Position numbers and translations under genes: made by a program
Shown: positions 16,679 to 26,208 of the stretch, in pieces
Layout of the letters: each line of letters begins with the position of its first letter
How positions within the stretch are numbered: position 1 is the first letter of the stretch
Source: Hoeflea sp.
Lineage (GTDB): Bacteria > Pseudomonadota > Alphaproteobacteria > Rhizobiales > Rhizobiaceae
DNA: 64,000 bases
NCBI RefSeq assembly: GCF_002733955.1
Contig: NZ_NVXQ01000001.1
Location: forward strand, 124,001-188,000
Reading direction: 5' to 3'
Notes under the pieces: model-generated
The model's database searches: none
Told to the model about the DNA's origin: nothing
The model's input: the letters and a program-made list of their open reading frames with translations, nothing else

Positions 16679-17569
16679 ATGACCAGGATCCTCGTCACGG
16701 GCGCCAGCGGCAACATCGGCCGCATGACGCTCAAACATCTCTTGAAGCGTATACCGGCTAGCGACATCGTAGGGCTCGCGCGCGATCCAGACAAAGCTGC
16801 AGATCTCACTGCTGAAGGGATCGAGATTCGTAAGGGGGACTACTTCGATAATGAGGGTCTGGTCCGTGCTTTTGAAGGAATCGACAAGGTAATGCTCGTG
16901 TCAACTCACGCTTTTACCGATCGCAATACCCAGCACGAGAACGTAATCAATGCGGCGAAGCAGGCCGGCGTCAAGCACGTCGTTTACATGCCGGTCATCC
17001 ACAATTCCGATTCCGGCATTAAACTGCCTCAAGTCACCGATGAGGACATCTTCGTCGAGGACAAACTCAAGGCTTCCGGCCTGACCTACACGCTGATGCG
17101 CCATCCGCCATTTCTTGAGAACATTCAGGGTTATGTCGGTGGCAATCCCCTGGAGAAGGGTGTCTTCACGCCGAGCGGTACAGGCAAGGCGGGCTATGCC
17201 TGCCGGGCGGAGCTGGCGGAAGCCCATGCCGTCGTGCTGGCCGAGGCTGGCCATGAGAACAAGTCCTATTCTCTGTACGGCGACCCGGCCGTATCGTTTT
17301 CGGATATCGCTCAGATCCTGTCGGACATTAGCGGCAAGCCTGTGCCATTCAAGGAGGTCTCCGATCAGGCGTACATCGCCAATCTCGTCTCAACAGGCAT
17401 GCCCGAACCGGCTGCGGGTTTTGTGTTAACGTGGGTTCATTGCGTCAACGCTGGCGAGTGGGAGGGCGAGACCGGAGACCTTGAGAAACTCCTTGGTCGC
17501 AAACCAACTACGCCGGCCGAGTTCCTGCGAGCAAGCTATGCTTCACTCGCACATGAGACTCACAGCTAA
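16679..17569 (+). CDS. NmrA/SDR-type NAD(P)-binding oxidoreductase
   Basis: 296 residues from ATG 16679 (GAAGGGAAAAAC just upstream). Rossmann motif ILVTGASGNIGRMT (TGASGxIG) at the N-terminus, then LARDPDKAADL and VEDKLKASGLTYTLMRHPPFLENI, the pattern of atypical SDRs of the NmrA/QorB (YtfG) group. These reduce quinones or sense NAD(P) redox state. Divergent from an HxlR regulator, the usual arrangement for electrophile-inducible oxidoreductases. Full length, cytosolic. Confidence 0.88.
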   Translation: MTRILVTGASGNIGRMTLKHLLKRIPASDIVGLARDPDKAADLTAEGIEIRKGDYFDNEGLVRAFEGIDKVMLVSTHAFTDRNTQHENVINAAKQAGVKHVVYMPVIHNSDSGIKLPQVTDEDIFVEDKLKASGLTYTLMRHPPFLENIQGYVGGNPLEKGVFTPSGTGKAGYACRAELAEAHAVVLAEAGHENKSYSLYGDPAVSFSDIAQILSDISGKPVPFKEVSDQAYIANLVSTGMPEPAAGFVLTWVHCVNAGEWEGETGDLEKLLGRKPTTPAEFLRASYASLAHETHS

Positions 17570-17634
17570 TCCGCTGCAGTCCATTGCGCCATACAACGAA
17601 AATTCCTGATCACACACAATGAGTAGGTTTAGCA

Positions 17635-17859
17635 ATGACAACAGACATCATCGACCAAGTGGCACTAGCACTTTTCGCCAGCGATGGAATGAAGATTGCG
17701 AGCCCCGGCACCACGCTTCAGCAATCTTGGGACAGGACGCCTGAAAAACATGTCATCTACCGGGAAAGGGCCCTCGTCTTCCTGAGCGCTATGGGTCGAC
17801 AAATGTTGGATCTGGCTGGTACCGAAATCGCAAAGCTTGATGAGCGAGACCGGAAATGA
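17635..17859 (+). CDS. 74-residue hypothetical protein
   Basis: MTTDIIDQVALALFASDGMKI followed by YRERALVFLSAMGRQMLDL gives a short helical protein resembling the small rhizobial proteins of unknown role that share the pattern V..A.F..DG...W......YR.RA...L.AM. A weak GTAGG lies 9 bases before the start. It sits 65 bases after the oxidoreductase on the same strand and could be co-transcribed. Function unknown. Confidence 0.4.
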   Translation: MTTDIIDQVALALFASDGMKIASPGTTLQQSWDRTPEKHVIYRERALVFLSAMGRQMLDLAGTEIAKLDERDRK

Positions 17860-18267
17860 ACTTCTGTTCTACCAATCAGCTTCTATCGTGTTTGCAGCAC
17901 ATTGCGAAGTGCCAGCCGCCCGACGAAACGCCCTCCGTGCGCAGCGGAATGGCAAAAAGGTCGTCGGGACGTTTCTCCAGCCTCCGACGGTCGCCTTTGC
18001 TGATTGCGCGATGACTGACAACAAAATTTGGCGGCTACCTCTCATGCCCTGGACGCAAGAAACCTCAGCCGCCAGATCAATCTCGTCGAAAGACGTGATG
18101 GTTGTATGGACAGAAGTGTCGGCTGCAAGATTGGCCAGCTAAGGGCATTGTTGAGCCAATAATGACACCCCTGATCCTACCACCACATTCATCGAGAGCA
18201 TCGCTCGCTCCACTGTTCCGGACGAGATGTCTCTCTTTCTGCACCTAAACTCATATAAGGAAAAGAG
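17860..18267. other. Intergenic region without a supported gene
   Basis: About 400 bases. A 101-residue open frame at 17837-18142 overlaps the preceding gene and shows no domain, so it is treated as non-coding. The AAGGAAAAGAG before 18268 is the ribosome-binding site of the cupin gene. Confidence 0.4.
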
Positions 18268-18615
18268 ATGAAAGTCCGCAGATTTGAACCAGCCGATGCC
18301 ATATTTGGTCGCTCGCCCGGCCAGGATGCCGACATCTTTGCCGCGAACTTGGCGGATCAACGCCATGGTGGGCGAATAACAGTTGGTTACGGACGATATG
18401 GCTCCGACCAGGTATTGAAGACTGACATTCTCGTCGATGACGTAATGGTGGTCTTGGAAGGAAAGTTATCGGTCGAAGCGGATGGCGAAACTCTTACCGC
18501 GGGGCCTGGTGAGATCATCTATATGCCAAAGGGGAGCGCCGTGATCATTCGCTCGCACGCTGAGGGCGCACTGACAGCATATGTAACATATCCTCACTGG
18601 TCCGAAGCGGAGTAG
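18268..18615 (+). CDS. Small cupin-domain protein (EutQ-like)
   Basis: 115 residues with AAGGAAAAG 5 bases before the start. Beta-strand-rich cupin with VVLEGKLSVEADGETLTAGPG (motif 1 region) and IYMPKGSAVIIRSHAEG (motif 2), as in EutQ-like and other single-domain cupins. The usual His cluster in motif 1 is missing, so metal binding is doubtful. No partner gene is evident; probably a monocistronic small-molecule-binding or isomerase-like protein. Confidence 0.75.
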   Translation: MKVRRFEPADAIFGRSPGQDADIFAANLADQRHGGRITVGYGRYGSDQVLKTDILVDDVMVVLEGKLSVEADGETLTAGPGEIIYMPKGSAVIIRSHAEGALTAYVTYPHWSEAE

Positions 18616-18891
18616 CCGACCGCACTGGCAACTCAACTGGCAAACCCCAAACGAGTTTGCATCAGCCTTCACACCACGACGGGCTCTGGCGCTTCGCAAA
18701 ATGGAAAGCTCCGCCCCACCGCCCGTCTTATCAACCGCCGATCAAGGCGAAAAGAACTCTAAATTGCATAAAACCGGGACAAGGTCGGACTGAATACTCC
18801 GACTCCGGCTAACCGCCGGAGGAGAACCTGCTGGGTGGTACTCACGGCAACCATGACCGCCTGGTGCTGCAATTGTCAGGCCCGGAACGGT

Positions 18892-19455
18892 TCATTTCGG
18901 AAGAAGGCCGACTTGTTGGAAACTTTCCACGATCTCGTCATATTTGCGCAAACCGCCGTTGCCCCTGGCCATTAACTGCGCGCCGGCAATCGCGGAATAT
19001 ATCGCTTCTGCGCGCAAATTGGCCGCTTCCACTCCGAGAAGCGCGGCGGCAGAGAGGTGCCCGGCGAGCCATTTCACATTGCGATCGACGAAAACGCGAA
19101 CCTCGACACGCACTTCTTCTGGAAGATCATCCGATTCTGCGGTCATGAAGCTCGCTAGGCAAATCTGATTATCCTGATCCAGAGCCTTGCGAAAAATGTC
19201 CGGGTACGCCCGCAAGCAAGCCTTCGGGTCGCCGTGCATCTTGGAAAGCGCCGCGAGTGCCGCTTCCGTATCTTCATTATAGCGTCGCGCCACCGCAGCG
19301 CCGAGTGCCGCCTTATTCGGAAAGTGGTGGTAGAGACTTGCCGCTCTGATCCCCACTCTTGCCGCTAGGTCGCGGAAATTCAGGCCGTCATATCCATGCG
19401 CCTGCACCTGGGATCGCGCAGTCGCTAATATGGCCTCTTTGGTGTCCGCCGACAT
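18892..19455 (-). CDS. TetR-family transcriptional regulator
   Basis: 187 residues. N-terminal HTH: AILATARSQVQAHGYDGLNFRDLAARVGIRAASLYHHFPNKAAL is the classic TetR signature. The C-terminal ligand domain is not identifiable by eye. Divergent from the glutathione S-transferase gene with 94 bases between starts, and an inverted repeat lies in that gap, so it most likely represses the GST gene and its own, responding to an electrophilic compound. Confidence 0.92.
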   Translation of the reverse strand: MSADTKEAILATARSQVQAHGYDGLNFRDLAARVGIRAASLYHHFPNKAALGAAVARRYNEDTEAALAALSKMHGDPKACLRAYPDIFRKALDQDNQICLASFMTAESDDLPEEVRVEVRVFVDRNVKWLAGHLSAAALLGVEAANLRAEAIYSAIAGAQLMARGNGGLRKYDEIVESFQQVGLLPK

Positions 19456-19518
19456 GATGGCCTTTTAAAACGCTTCGGGGAGATCGATATTGACACTGTG
19501 GCTGGTCATGTCAAGATA

Positions 19519-19538
19519 TCTACCAAGTGATAGGTAGA
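19519..19538. promoter_or_regulatory. Candidate TetR operator between divergent tetR and gst
   Basis: TCTACC and GGTAGA separated by 8 bases, 12 bases before the gst start at 19550. Its size and position fit a TetR-family repressor binding site over the gst promoter. Confidence 0.5.
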
Positions 19539-19549
19539 GAGATTTTCCG

Positions 19550-20188
19550 ATGATGACGATTTGTGACTTTAACCGCGGACCATATCCTGCGCGCATTCGC
19601 ATCGCGGTGGTTGAGCTGGGAATTCAGGAGAAGGTGCGCTTCGTCGAAGTTGATCTTAGAACCGGGGCACACAAAAAGCCGGAGTTCCTTGAAAAGAACT
19701 ACTCCGGCACTCTGCCGGTGCTTGAAATCGAGGATGGCACCTTCCTCGCCGAATGCACTGCCATCACCGAATACCTCGACCATCTCGATCCATCTCCTCA
19801 GTTGACCGGCGCGACAGCGCGCGAGAGGGGTATGATTCACATGATGAACAAGCGTGCCGAGATCGAATTCCTGGACCCGATCAGCGTCTATTTCCATCAC
19901 GCAACACCCGGACTTGGCCCCGATGTCGAAGTTTACCAGAACGCGGAATGGGGCGAGCACATGCGAGACAAGGCGCTCCGGGGCGCCCGATATTTCGACA
20001 AGGTTCTTTCGACACGTCCTTACGTCGCCGGACAGAGTTTCTCTATGGCGGATATTACCGTCGTCGCTGCATTTGTCTTTGCAGCAATCGTCAAACTCGA
20101 AATTCCCACACACCTTTGCCATCTGCATGAATGGCATGAGCGGATGCTGGCTCGACCCAGTGTCCAGGCATGGCGCGATATGGGATAA
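19550..20188 (+). CDS. Glutathione S-transferase family protein
   Basis: 212 residues. Thioredoxin-like N-terminal domain with GTLPVLEIEDGTFLAECTAITEYLD (cis-Pro and the glutathione-binding E-C/S region) and an all-helical C-terminal domain with the conserved FSMADITVVAAFVFA motif. No N-terminal CxxC; the catalytic Ser/Cys/Tyr is not evident in FNRGPYPARIR. Probably conjugates or reduces electrophiles and is controlled by the divergent TetR regulator. Confidence 0.88.
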   Translation: MMTICDFNRGPYPARIRIAVVELGIQEKVRFVEVDLRTGAHKKPEFLEKNYSGTLPVLEIEDGTFLAECTAITEYLDHLDPSPQLTGATARERGMIHMMNKRAEIEFLDPISVYFHHATPGLGPDVEVYQNAEWGEHMRDKALRGARYFDKVLSTRPYVAGQSFSMADITVVAAFVFAAIVKLEIPTHLCHLHEWHERMLARPSVQAWRDMG

Positions 20189-20662
20189 TGCCTGCCTCGC
20201 CTTTTTTTAGCTTAGCAAGCGCTTCCCTGCTACAATAGTCGCACGGCGCGGCCAAAACGGTTTGTGACTCCAGACAAACCGGAGCGGATATTGTCTCAGC
20301 CAAACCGGCGGCGTGGTATTCGCTGCCAGCGTCTACTTGAGCTGTTGAGCAGCGATTTTTATGCACGCCGTTGGTGCTGGCTCTGGGACAACGATGAGAT
20401 CTCTAGGTTCCGGAACGTTCGTTATGCGATCTCCGGCCGTGACATCGTCGATTGTTCTCCAACGTCTGAAATGGGGCCGAGAGCGGACTGGCTGCTAATC
20501 GTCGTCAGTTGACCAAAGCGGACATTGAGTCGTGCGATCCAGACTGCAGGTTCCTGAAATCTATGGGCCATCCCGCGACGCTAGGCGACCGCGCTGCCCG
20601 ATTCGGGAATTTTGGTCTGGCAATGCCCTGTCGGTTCGTTGTTGTCTGACATAAGCAGCGCG
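20189..20662. other. Intergenic region with dispersed-repeat and IS6 remnants
   Basis: 474 bases without a supported gene. It holds 20411-20500, which resembles 59118-59215 (shared CGTTATGCGATCT and TGAAATGGGGCCG followed by GAGCGGACTG), and a 55-bp IS6 end at 20573-20627. Confidence 0.5.
20573..20627. mobile_element. Solo end of an IS6-family element
   Basis: 55 bases nearly identical to the right end of the IS6 element at 54925-55737 (positions 55683-55737): the first 26 bases (CCGCGACGCTAGGCGACC onward) are the same, and both end in CAATGCC. No transposase remains, so it is a deletion scar. Confidence 0.8.
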
Positions 20663-23017
20663 TCAGGCTTCGAATTCTGCGTTCGTGTCTATCACCCGTG
20701 GCGGAGTGAACGCCGTGACGGTTGGAGCCTTCGTTGCCAGCCGCTCAATATCTATCAGACAGGTCTGCGCACTTGGCCCCTGCGCGAGTATCGATGTCGG
20801 TAGATCGGCTGTGAGCGTATTGGGATTGCCGTGCTTGCAACAATCAGGATCCGTGTCCCAGTCCGGATCGTACCATGCGCCGGTCGCGATCATGACAACG
20901 CCTGGCCGCACGCTCTGGTCAAGGATCGCGGCGCTGATGCAGGATCCACGCCCGTTGTACAAGCGCACCATGTCGCCATCGCCGATGCTCCGCGCCAAAG
21001 CGTCCTGCGGATTCATCCTGCACGGTTCGCGATCACGGAGTTTGCCCGCGCGGCTGTGCGCGCCGTGATCAAGTTGGCTGTGAAGACGCCGTTCCGGTTG
21101 GTGCGAGATCAGGTGCAGCGGATAGGTTTTCGAGAGTGGCGCGCCAAGCCACTCATCCGGTTCGATCCAGGCCGGATGTCCGGGCAGGCCGAAACTCTCG
21201 ATGGTTTCGCTGAAAATCTCGATCCGCCCGGATGGTGTTAGTAGTGGATTGGCGACCGGATCATCGCCGAAGGCTTGCAGCATTGTGGTAGGTTCATCTT
21301 CCGGCACCAGCTGACAGAAGCCCGTTTCGAGAAAGGTCTCGTAGTCTGGGAGCACATGGCCCCCGGCAACGCCGCGCTTGCGGGTTTCTTCGTAAAGTTC
21401 CCGGAGCCATTCCACTTCGTCGCGTCCTTCGGTGAAGGTATCTGTGAAACCGGTGTGGTTCGAGTTGCTCGGATGCAGGCGTCCGGCCAGATCCGCGAAT
21501 ATCGCATGATCATTCCGGGCCTGTCCAAATGGTTTGGCAGCCCGTTGCGAAGCAATGAGAAAGTTGTCGCGAGGCGAGGCGGCAAGATCGTTTCTCTCCA
21601 GGCCCACGGTCGCCGGCAGCACAATGTCGGCACGGCGGGCGAGTGGTGTCCAGAAAGGTTCGTGCACCACGACGGTTTCGATTTGTTCCCACGCCTTGCG
21701 CAGCCGGTTGAGGTCTTGATGGTGGTGAAACGGATTGCCGCCAGCCCAGTAGACCAGCTTGATATCCGGATAGTGCAGTTTCTGGCCGTTGTATTCAAAC
21801 GGCGCACCGGGATTGAGCAACATGTCGGCAATGCGCGCGACAGGAATGAAACTGTCGACAGGATTGCGCCCCGTCGGCAACGCCGCGACAGGCAGATGTG
21901 CACGATGGCTTCCGACAGAATTGACTGCACCGAAGCCAAGACCGAAACCCGTGCCCTTCTTGCCGATTCCGCCGAGGATTGCCGCAAGCACGACCAGCAT
22001 CCAGTAGGCCTGTTCGCCATTCTGCTGCCGGGTGAGTGACCAGCTGGCGTTGATCATGGTCGGCTGCGACGCCATCCTGCGTGCAAGTGTGATAATCGTA
22101 TCGGCAGGAATACCGGTAATTTCTTCGGCCCAGCCAGCGGTCTTCGACATACTGCCGGATGTGCCCATCAGATACGGCAGAAACCGCTCGAAGCCAGTAC
22201 AATGGCTCGCCAGGAATGCTTTGTCATGACGGCCTTCACTGACGATCGTGTGCGCAAGTGCAAGCATCAGGGCGACGTCGGTATTGGGGCGAATGGGAAG
22301 CCAGTCGGCCCCCAGCTCGGCTATGGCATCGCCTGCCGCGGGACTGATATTGACGAACTCGACACCGGCCTGGCGCGCCGCCAGCATGTCGGCGCGCTGG
22401 CTGTGGCTGCCTGTGCCGCCGGGGTTCATTTGAGCGTTGCGCAGTGCCACGCCGCCAAAGGCCACCACCAGTTTTGCGCCTTCGGTGACTGCTTTCCACG
22501 ACGTGTGCTCCTGCAGCAATTTCGACATTGATCCGGCAATGTGCGGCAGGATCACCTCTGCTGCCGCGTAGCTGTAGGAATCTTTCGACACCGTGCAGCC
22601 GCCAAACAGGTTCATGAAGCGGCGCAACTGGCTTTGCGCATGGTGGAAGCGTCCGGCGCTCGCCCAGCCATAGGATCCGGCGTAGATCGCCTCGTGGCCA
22701 TGGTCGGTGCGAACCCTGTCGAGTTCGCCGGCGACAAGGTTCAACGCTTCGTCCCAGGAAACCTCGATGAAATCATCTCTGCCTCGCAAGGCGCGATCCC
22801 CATCCCGCCATCCCTTGCGCACCATCGGTGCACTGACCCGGCATGGCCCCCCTAGCGTATCCAGCATACTATCCCCGATTGGCGACGGATCGGCATCGGC
22901 CTCGAAGCCGGTCAGCCGGGAAGGCAGGCCGTTCTCATAGGTGACGCGATAGCTTCCCCAGTGGCTGGCGGTCAGGGTGTCCGGCCTCTCGCCTGATGTT
23001 GGAGTATGTCTTTTCAC
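20663..23017 (-). CDS. Cytosolic molybdopterin oxidoreductase, BisC/DMSO-reductase family
   Basis: 784 residues from GTG 23017 with GGAGG 7 bases upstream. Molybdopterin domains are in family order: VSWDEALNLVAGEL, the Mo-ligand region KDSYSYAAAEV (a Ser ligand, as in DMSO/TMAO/biotin-sulfoxide reductases), WAGGNPFHHHQDLNRLRKA, VLPATVGLERND and the C-terminal dinucleotide-binding domain (HLISHQPERRLHSQLD, CRMNPQDALARSIGDGDMV). There is no Tat signal and no N-terminal Fe-S cysteines, so it resembles cytosolic BisC, which reduces biotin or methionine sulfoxide. It is on the same strand as the adjacent ammonia-lyase-like gene, 53 bases away, suggesting a shared catabolic role on an S- or N-oxide. 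Confidence 0.85.
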   Translation of the reverse strand: MKRHTPTSGERPDTLTASHWGSYRVTYENGLPSRLTGFEADADPSPIGDSMLDTLGGPCRVSAPMVRKGWRDGDRALRGRDDFIEVSWDEALNLVAGELDRVRTDHGHEAIYAGSYGWASAGRFHHAQSQLRRFMNLFGGCTVSKDSYSYAAAEVILPHIAGSMSKLLQEHTSWKAVTEGAKLVVAFGGVALRNAQMNPGGTGSHSQRADMLAARQAGVEFVNISPAAGDAIAELGADWLPIRPNTDVALMLALAHTIVSEGRHDKAFLASHCTGFERFLPYLMGTSGSMSKTAGWAEEITGIPADTIITLARRMASQPTMINASWSLTRQQNGEQAYWMLVVLAAILGGIGKKGTGFGLGFGAVNSVGSHRAHLPVAALPTGRNPVDSFIPVARIADMLLNPGAPFEYNGQKLHYPDIKLVYWAGGNPFHHHQDLNRLRKAWEQIETVVVHEPFWTPLARRADIVLPATVGLERNDLAASPRDNFLIASQRAAKPFGQARNDHAIFADLAGRLHPSNSNHTGFTDTFTEGRDEVEWLRELYEETRKRGVAGGHVLPDYETFLETGFCQLVPEDEPTTMLQAFGDDPVANPLLTPSGRIEIFSETIESFGLPGHPAWIEPDEWLGAPLSKTYPLHLISHQPERRLHSQLDHGAHSRAGKLRDREPCRMNPQDALARSIGDGDMVRLYNGRGSCISAAILDQSVRPGVVMIATGAWYDPDWDTDPDCCKHGNPNTLTADLPTSILAQGPSAQTCLIDIERLATKAPTVTAFTPPRVIDTNAEFEA

Positions 23018-23070
23018 GATGTTTCCTCCACGCTGACCTGCGGGCCGGGTGGCAAAAGACCCTATGGGGC

Positions 23071-24126
23071 TCAGGCCGCTTCCGGGCCCTCGGTCGCAAT
23101 CAGCAGGCAGCGTGCATCCGGCCCTGGATCCAGTTCTTGCAGGGCTGCAAGCGGGGCCGCACCGCTTTGCGTCGTCTGAATACCATTGCTCGCATACATC
23201 CGCGATGCAGTCTCCGCGTTGTCATCAGTCACTGTCACGAACAGGTCGGCGTCCTGGCGCAACGCCTCGAAGGCGATCAACGAGGCGTCCTTGCAATCAA
23301 GCCGCCCCATATTTGATGTCGGACCCTCGGCGCGTGTCAGTTGTCCGGCCTGAACACTTTTGAGCAGGCAGGGCGCAGCCTCCGGCTCCACGACGATGAT
23401 CTGCGGTTGGGTGGGCCAATGCAAGCGAATATGCGCGGCCAGCGTGCTGGCCAATCCGCCGACGCCGGCCTGCACGAAGACGTGCGTCGGCCAGGTCCCG
23501 GCTGTCTCGAGCTCGCGCCGGCATTCCTCGGCAAGCACGGTATAGCCTTCCATAATCAGGGCGGGGCGTTCGGTGTAACCACCCCACGATCCATCCGCCA
23601 GAAGCAGCCAATTGTTTTGCTCGGCCGCATCAATCGCATATTGGACACTATCCTCATAGGATCCATCAACCCGGACGACCTCGGATCCGGTCTTGCGAAT
23701 TCGCTCGGCAAAGCCTTCGGGAACAGCACTGCACAGGACAATGACTCCGCGGGCTCCGAAAATGCGCGCTCCGGCGGCGACCGACAGGCCATGATTGCCC
23801 GCACTGGCGGTGATGAAGGTCATGCTTGCCGCCGCGGTACGGGCTTGCTCGCTGTTCAGGTCGGTAGCACCCGAGGCATCCTCGATCATCTGGGCCACCG
23901 CAAAAACGCCGCCCAGCGCTTTGAAGCTGCCTAGCCTCATCCGCCGGGTTTCATCCTTGACCATGAGCGCGCCAACGCCGAGGTCCCCGGCAAAGGCCGG
24001 CATCACATGCAGCGGCGTTTGCTCATAAACGGGACACAGCTGCAGCATCGCCATGGGGCGATCCGGCTCCGTGCGGAAAAGGCGTTTTACGCCCGGCTGG
24101 TTCAATCGTGGGTTGGTAAATCTCAT
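23071..24126 (-). CDS. PLP-dependent diaminopropionate ammonia-lyase-like enzyme
   Basis: 351 residues. Fold-type II PLP enzyme: the Schiff-base Lys is in RLGSFKALGG, the phosphate-binding loop is TASAGNHGLS, and GYTERPALIMEGYTVLAEE and VFVQAGVGGLA match diaminopropionate ammonia-lyase (DpaL/YgeX), which eliminates the beta-substituent from 2,3-diaminopropionate and related beta-substituted alanines to give pyruvate and ammonia. Slightly shorter than E. coli DpaL. It leads the minus-strand pair with the BisC-like gene and is divergent from the M20 hydrolase gene (about 210 bases of shared control region). It could also be a threonine/serine dehydratase relative of the EutB type. Confidence 0.82.
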   Translation of the reverse strand: MRFTNPRLNQPGVKRLFRTEPDRPMAMLQLCPVYEQTPLHVMPAFAGDLGVGALMVKDETRRMRLGSFKALGGVFAVAQMIEDASGATDLNSEQARTAAASMTFITASAGNHGLSVAAGARIFGARGVIVLCSAVPEGFAERIRKTGSEVVRVDGSYEDSVQYAIDAAEQNNWLLLADGSWGGYTERPALIMEGYTVLAEECRRELETAGTWPTHVFVQAGVGGLASTLAAHIRLHWPTQPQIIVVEPEAAPCLLKSVQAGQLTRAEGPTSNMGRLDCKDASLIAFEALRQDADLFVTVTDDNAETASRMYASNGIQTTQSGAAPLAALQELDPGPDARCLLIATEGPEAA

Positions 24127-24336
24127 GGCGGTACGATATGCCAGTCATTCGATCCCAGGATATCAAATTGTCTGAATTAATGAGAAAATCCGGCACTAAT
24201 TGCTCAAATGTTGATCATACAGGATCAAATGAAACCCGCATACTGAACCTGATGCTCATAGAGCACATCGGCTGGCTGAGATACGTGCACAAATGGCAGG
24301 CAGGTGAGCAAATAGTTGGCAAGGGATGTTTCAGCG

Positions 24337-25533
24337 ATGGAGAATGAATGTTCAGCTTTGGAAATCACCGCTACGGCCCTGCCGCAAGCCATAGGCTCGA
24401 AAATGCGGGAATGGCGGCACGATCTGCATCGGCATCCCGAACTTGGTTTTGGTGAAACCAGAACCGCGCGCATGATCGCTGAACGATTGCGTGCTGGCGG
24501 GATCGAGGCTCACGAAGGGATCGGGGGCACGGGCGTCGTTGGCATTCTCAGCCGCGGCAACGGCGCTGGCAGCATTGCCATCCGGGCGGAAATGGATGCC
24601 TTGCCGATTTCCGAACACAACGAATTCGCCTATCGCTCGACACAAGTTGGCAGGATGCATGCCTGCGGCCATGATGGCCACACGTCAATGCTTTTGGGTG
24701 CGGCGTTGCACCTTGCTTCGCACGGGCGTTTCGAGGGCACTGTCGTTTTCATCTTCCAGCCCGACGAGGAAAATGGTCGCGGTGCACGGGCAATGATCGA
24801 AGCTGGGCTGTTTGAGCGCTTTCCCGCAGACGCTGTCTTTGCTTTGCACAATCTGCCCGGTCTCGAAGCTGGCCACATCGCGGTCAGGCCTGGGGCGGTG
24901 ATGGCCTGCGAAGACATCTTCAAGATAGAGATCACCGGGAGCGGAACCCATGCGGCCATGCCGCACAAGGGAATCGATCCGATCGTCGCCGGGGCTCATA
25001 TTGTTAGCGCACTGCAGACAATTGGCGCGCGCGAACTCGATCCGCTCGACCACGCCGTCGTTTCGGTGACCGACTTCCAGACCGCCGGCGTGCGCAATGT
25101 CATTCCCGGGAGTGTTACCATCAGCGGAGATGCCCGGTCTTTCACCCAACCGGCGAGCGATGCCATCGATGCTGCCATGCGGCGGATCGCATCCGGCGTT
25201 GCCGCGGCCCATGGTGCGAAATGCGAGGTTGATTACAATCGTGAATTCACCCCGACGATCAACACAGCGCGTGAAGCGGGCATCGTTGCCGAACTCGGTG
25301 CCTCGTTGTTTGGTCGTGACATGGTCGATGCAAACTGCCCGCCACTGCTGGCCTCCGATGATTTCGGAGCTCTGCTGGAGCAGCGGCCCGGGGCCTATTT
25401 CTTTCTCGGCAATGGGACCGAAGGTGCCAATGGTCGTGCCCTGCACAATCCAGGCTATGATTTCAATGATTGCATTCTCGACAAAGGGACCGAATTCTGG
25501 GTGCGCTTGGTCGAAACGCAACTTCCTGCCTGA
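24337..25533 (+). CDS. M20-family amidohydrolase (N-acyl amino acid / hippurate hydrolase-like)
   Basis: 398 residues from ATG 24337 (AAGGGA 10 bases upstream). Conserved WRHDLHRHPELGFGE start, the metal-binding HACGHDGHT, the catalytic DEENGRGA and FALHNLPG segment, the dimerisation-domain GSGTHAAMPHKGIDP, and the C-terminal ASDDFG region. These cytosolic di-metal enzymes split N-acyl groups from amino acids. Divergent from the ammonia-lyase gene and next to an Lrp regulator and ABC importer; it likely deacylates the imported substrate. Confidence 0.88.
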   Translation: MENECSALEITATALPQAIGSKMREWRHDLHRHPELGFGETRTARMIAERLRAGGIEAHEGIGGTGVVGILSRGNGAGSIAIRAEMDALPISEHNEFAYRSTQVGRMHACGHDGHTSMLLGAALHLASHGRFEGTVVFIFQPDEENGRGARAMIEAGLFERFPADAVFALHNLPGLEAGHIAVRPGAVMACEDIFKIEITGSGTHAAMPHKGIDPIVAGAHIVSALQTIGARELDPLDHAVVSVTDFQTAGVRNVIPGSVTISGDARSFTQPASDAIDAAMRRIASGVAAAHGAKCEVDYNREFTPTINTAREAGIVAELGASLFGRDMVDANCPPLLASDDFGALLEQRPGAYFFLGNGTEGANGRALHNPGYDFNDCILDKGTEFWVRLVETQLPA

Positions 25534-25632
25534 ATTGCAGTTCACATGAGCAACGATCCGAAGGAAGCGCCAGACGGCGCCGCGATCGACGCCGTAATCG
25601 TCTCCCGACACCAGCCAAGGCGATCCCACCGC

Positions 25633-26094
25633 TCATCCCAGCGGCACATCCAGTCCGACCTTGGTGCGGTCCATGACCACCGATGTTCTGAAGCGTTTGA
25701 CGTTTGAGTCCTTGAAAAACAGGCGGTGCGTGAGGTGCTCGTAATCCTCCATGTCCTTGGCCAGGGCGATGATGGCAAAGTCCGCCTCCCCGGTGACATA
25801 GTAACACTGTTGCACCTGCGGCTCGGCTTTTGCCTTCCTTCGAAAGGCGTCGATTTGATCGATCCGCTCATGCTCCAGTTCCACAAAAATCAGGAAGGTC
25901 ATCGCGTAACCGACCGACTTTGGATTGATGAGCGCGGTTTCAGCCATGATCATTCCGTCGGCCTTCATGTTGCGAACCCGGCGCTGGACAGTCGCAACGG
26001 AAAGGCCCGTTTCGATCGCGATGGTTTCGAGGCGTTCGCGTGAATTGGCCTGCAGCATACGCAGGATTATCTGGTCAGCAGCTGAAATTTCCAT
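25633..26094 (-). CDS. Lrp/AsnC-family regulator of the catabolic/transport cluster
   Basis: 153 residues. HTH region DQIILRMLQANSRERLETIAIETGLSVATVQRRVRNMKADGMI and a C-terminal RAM (AsnC_trans_reg) ligand domain with GEADFAIIALAKDMEDYE. Divergent from the ABC transporter genes with about 115 AT-rich bases between the starts, where its operator is expected. Lrp-type regulators (DoeX) are typical of ectoine and related amino-acid catabolic clusters, so this one likely senses the substrate or product of the cluster. Confidence 0.9.
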   Translation of the reverse strand: MEISAADQIILRMLQANSRERLETIAIETGLSVATVQRRVRNMKADGMIMAETALINPKSVGYAMTFLIFVELEHERIDQIDAFRRKAKAEPQVQQCYYVTGEADFAIIALAKDMEDYEHLTHRLFFKDSNVKRFRTSVVMDRTKVGLDVPLG

Positions 26095-26208
26095 AATGAC
26101 TATACCCGGTCAAATTAAACAACAATATGATTGATCTTCTCATATCGGAATGAGTTTGCGACCTTTTCTATCAAATTCCTTTGCTAGCATTATCTTTAGC
26201 ATCACAAG

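Noticed and set aside
17837-18142. 101-residue frame after the small hypothetical protein
   Set aside because: Overlaps the preceding gene, no ribosome-binding site, no domain.
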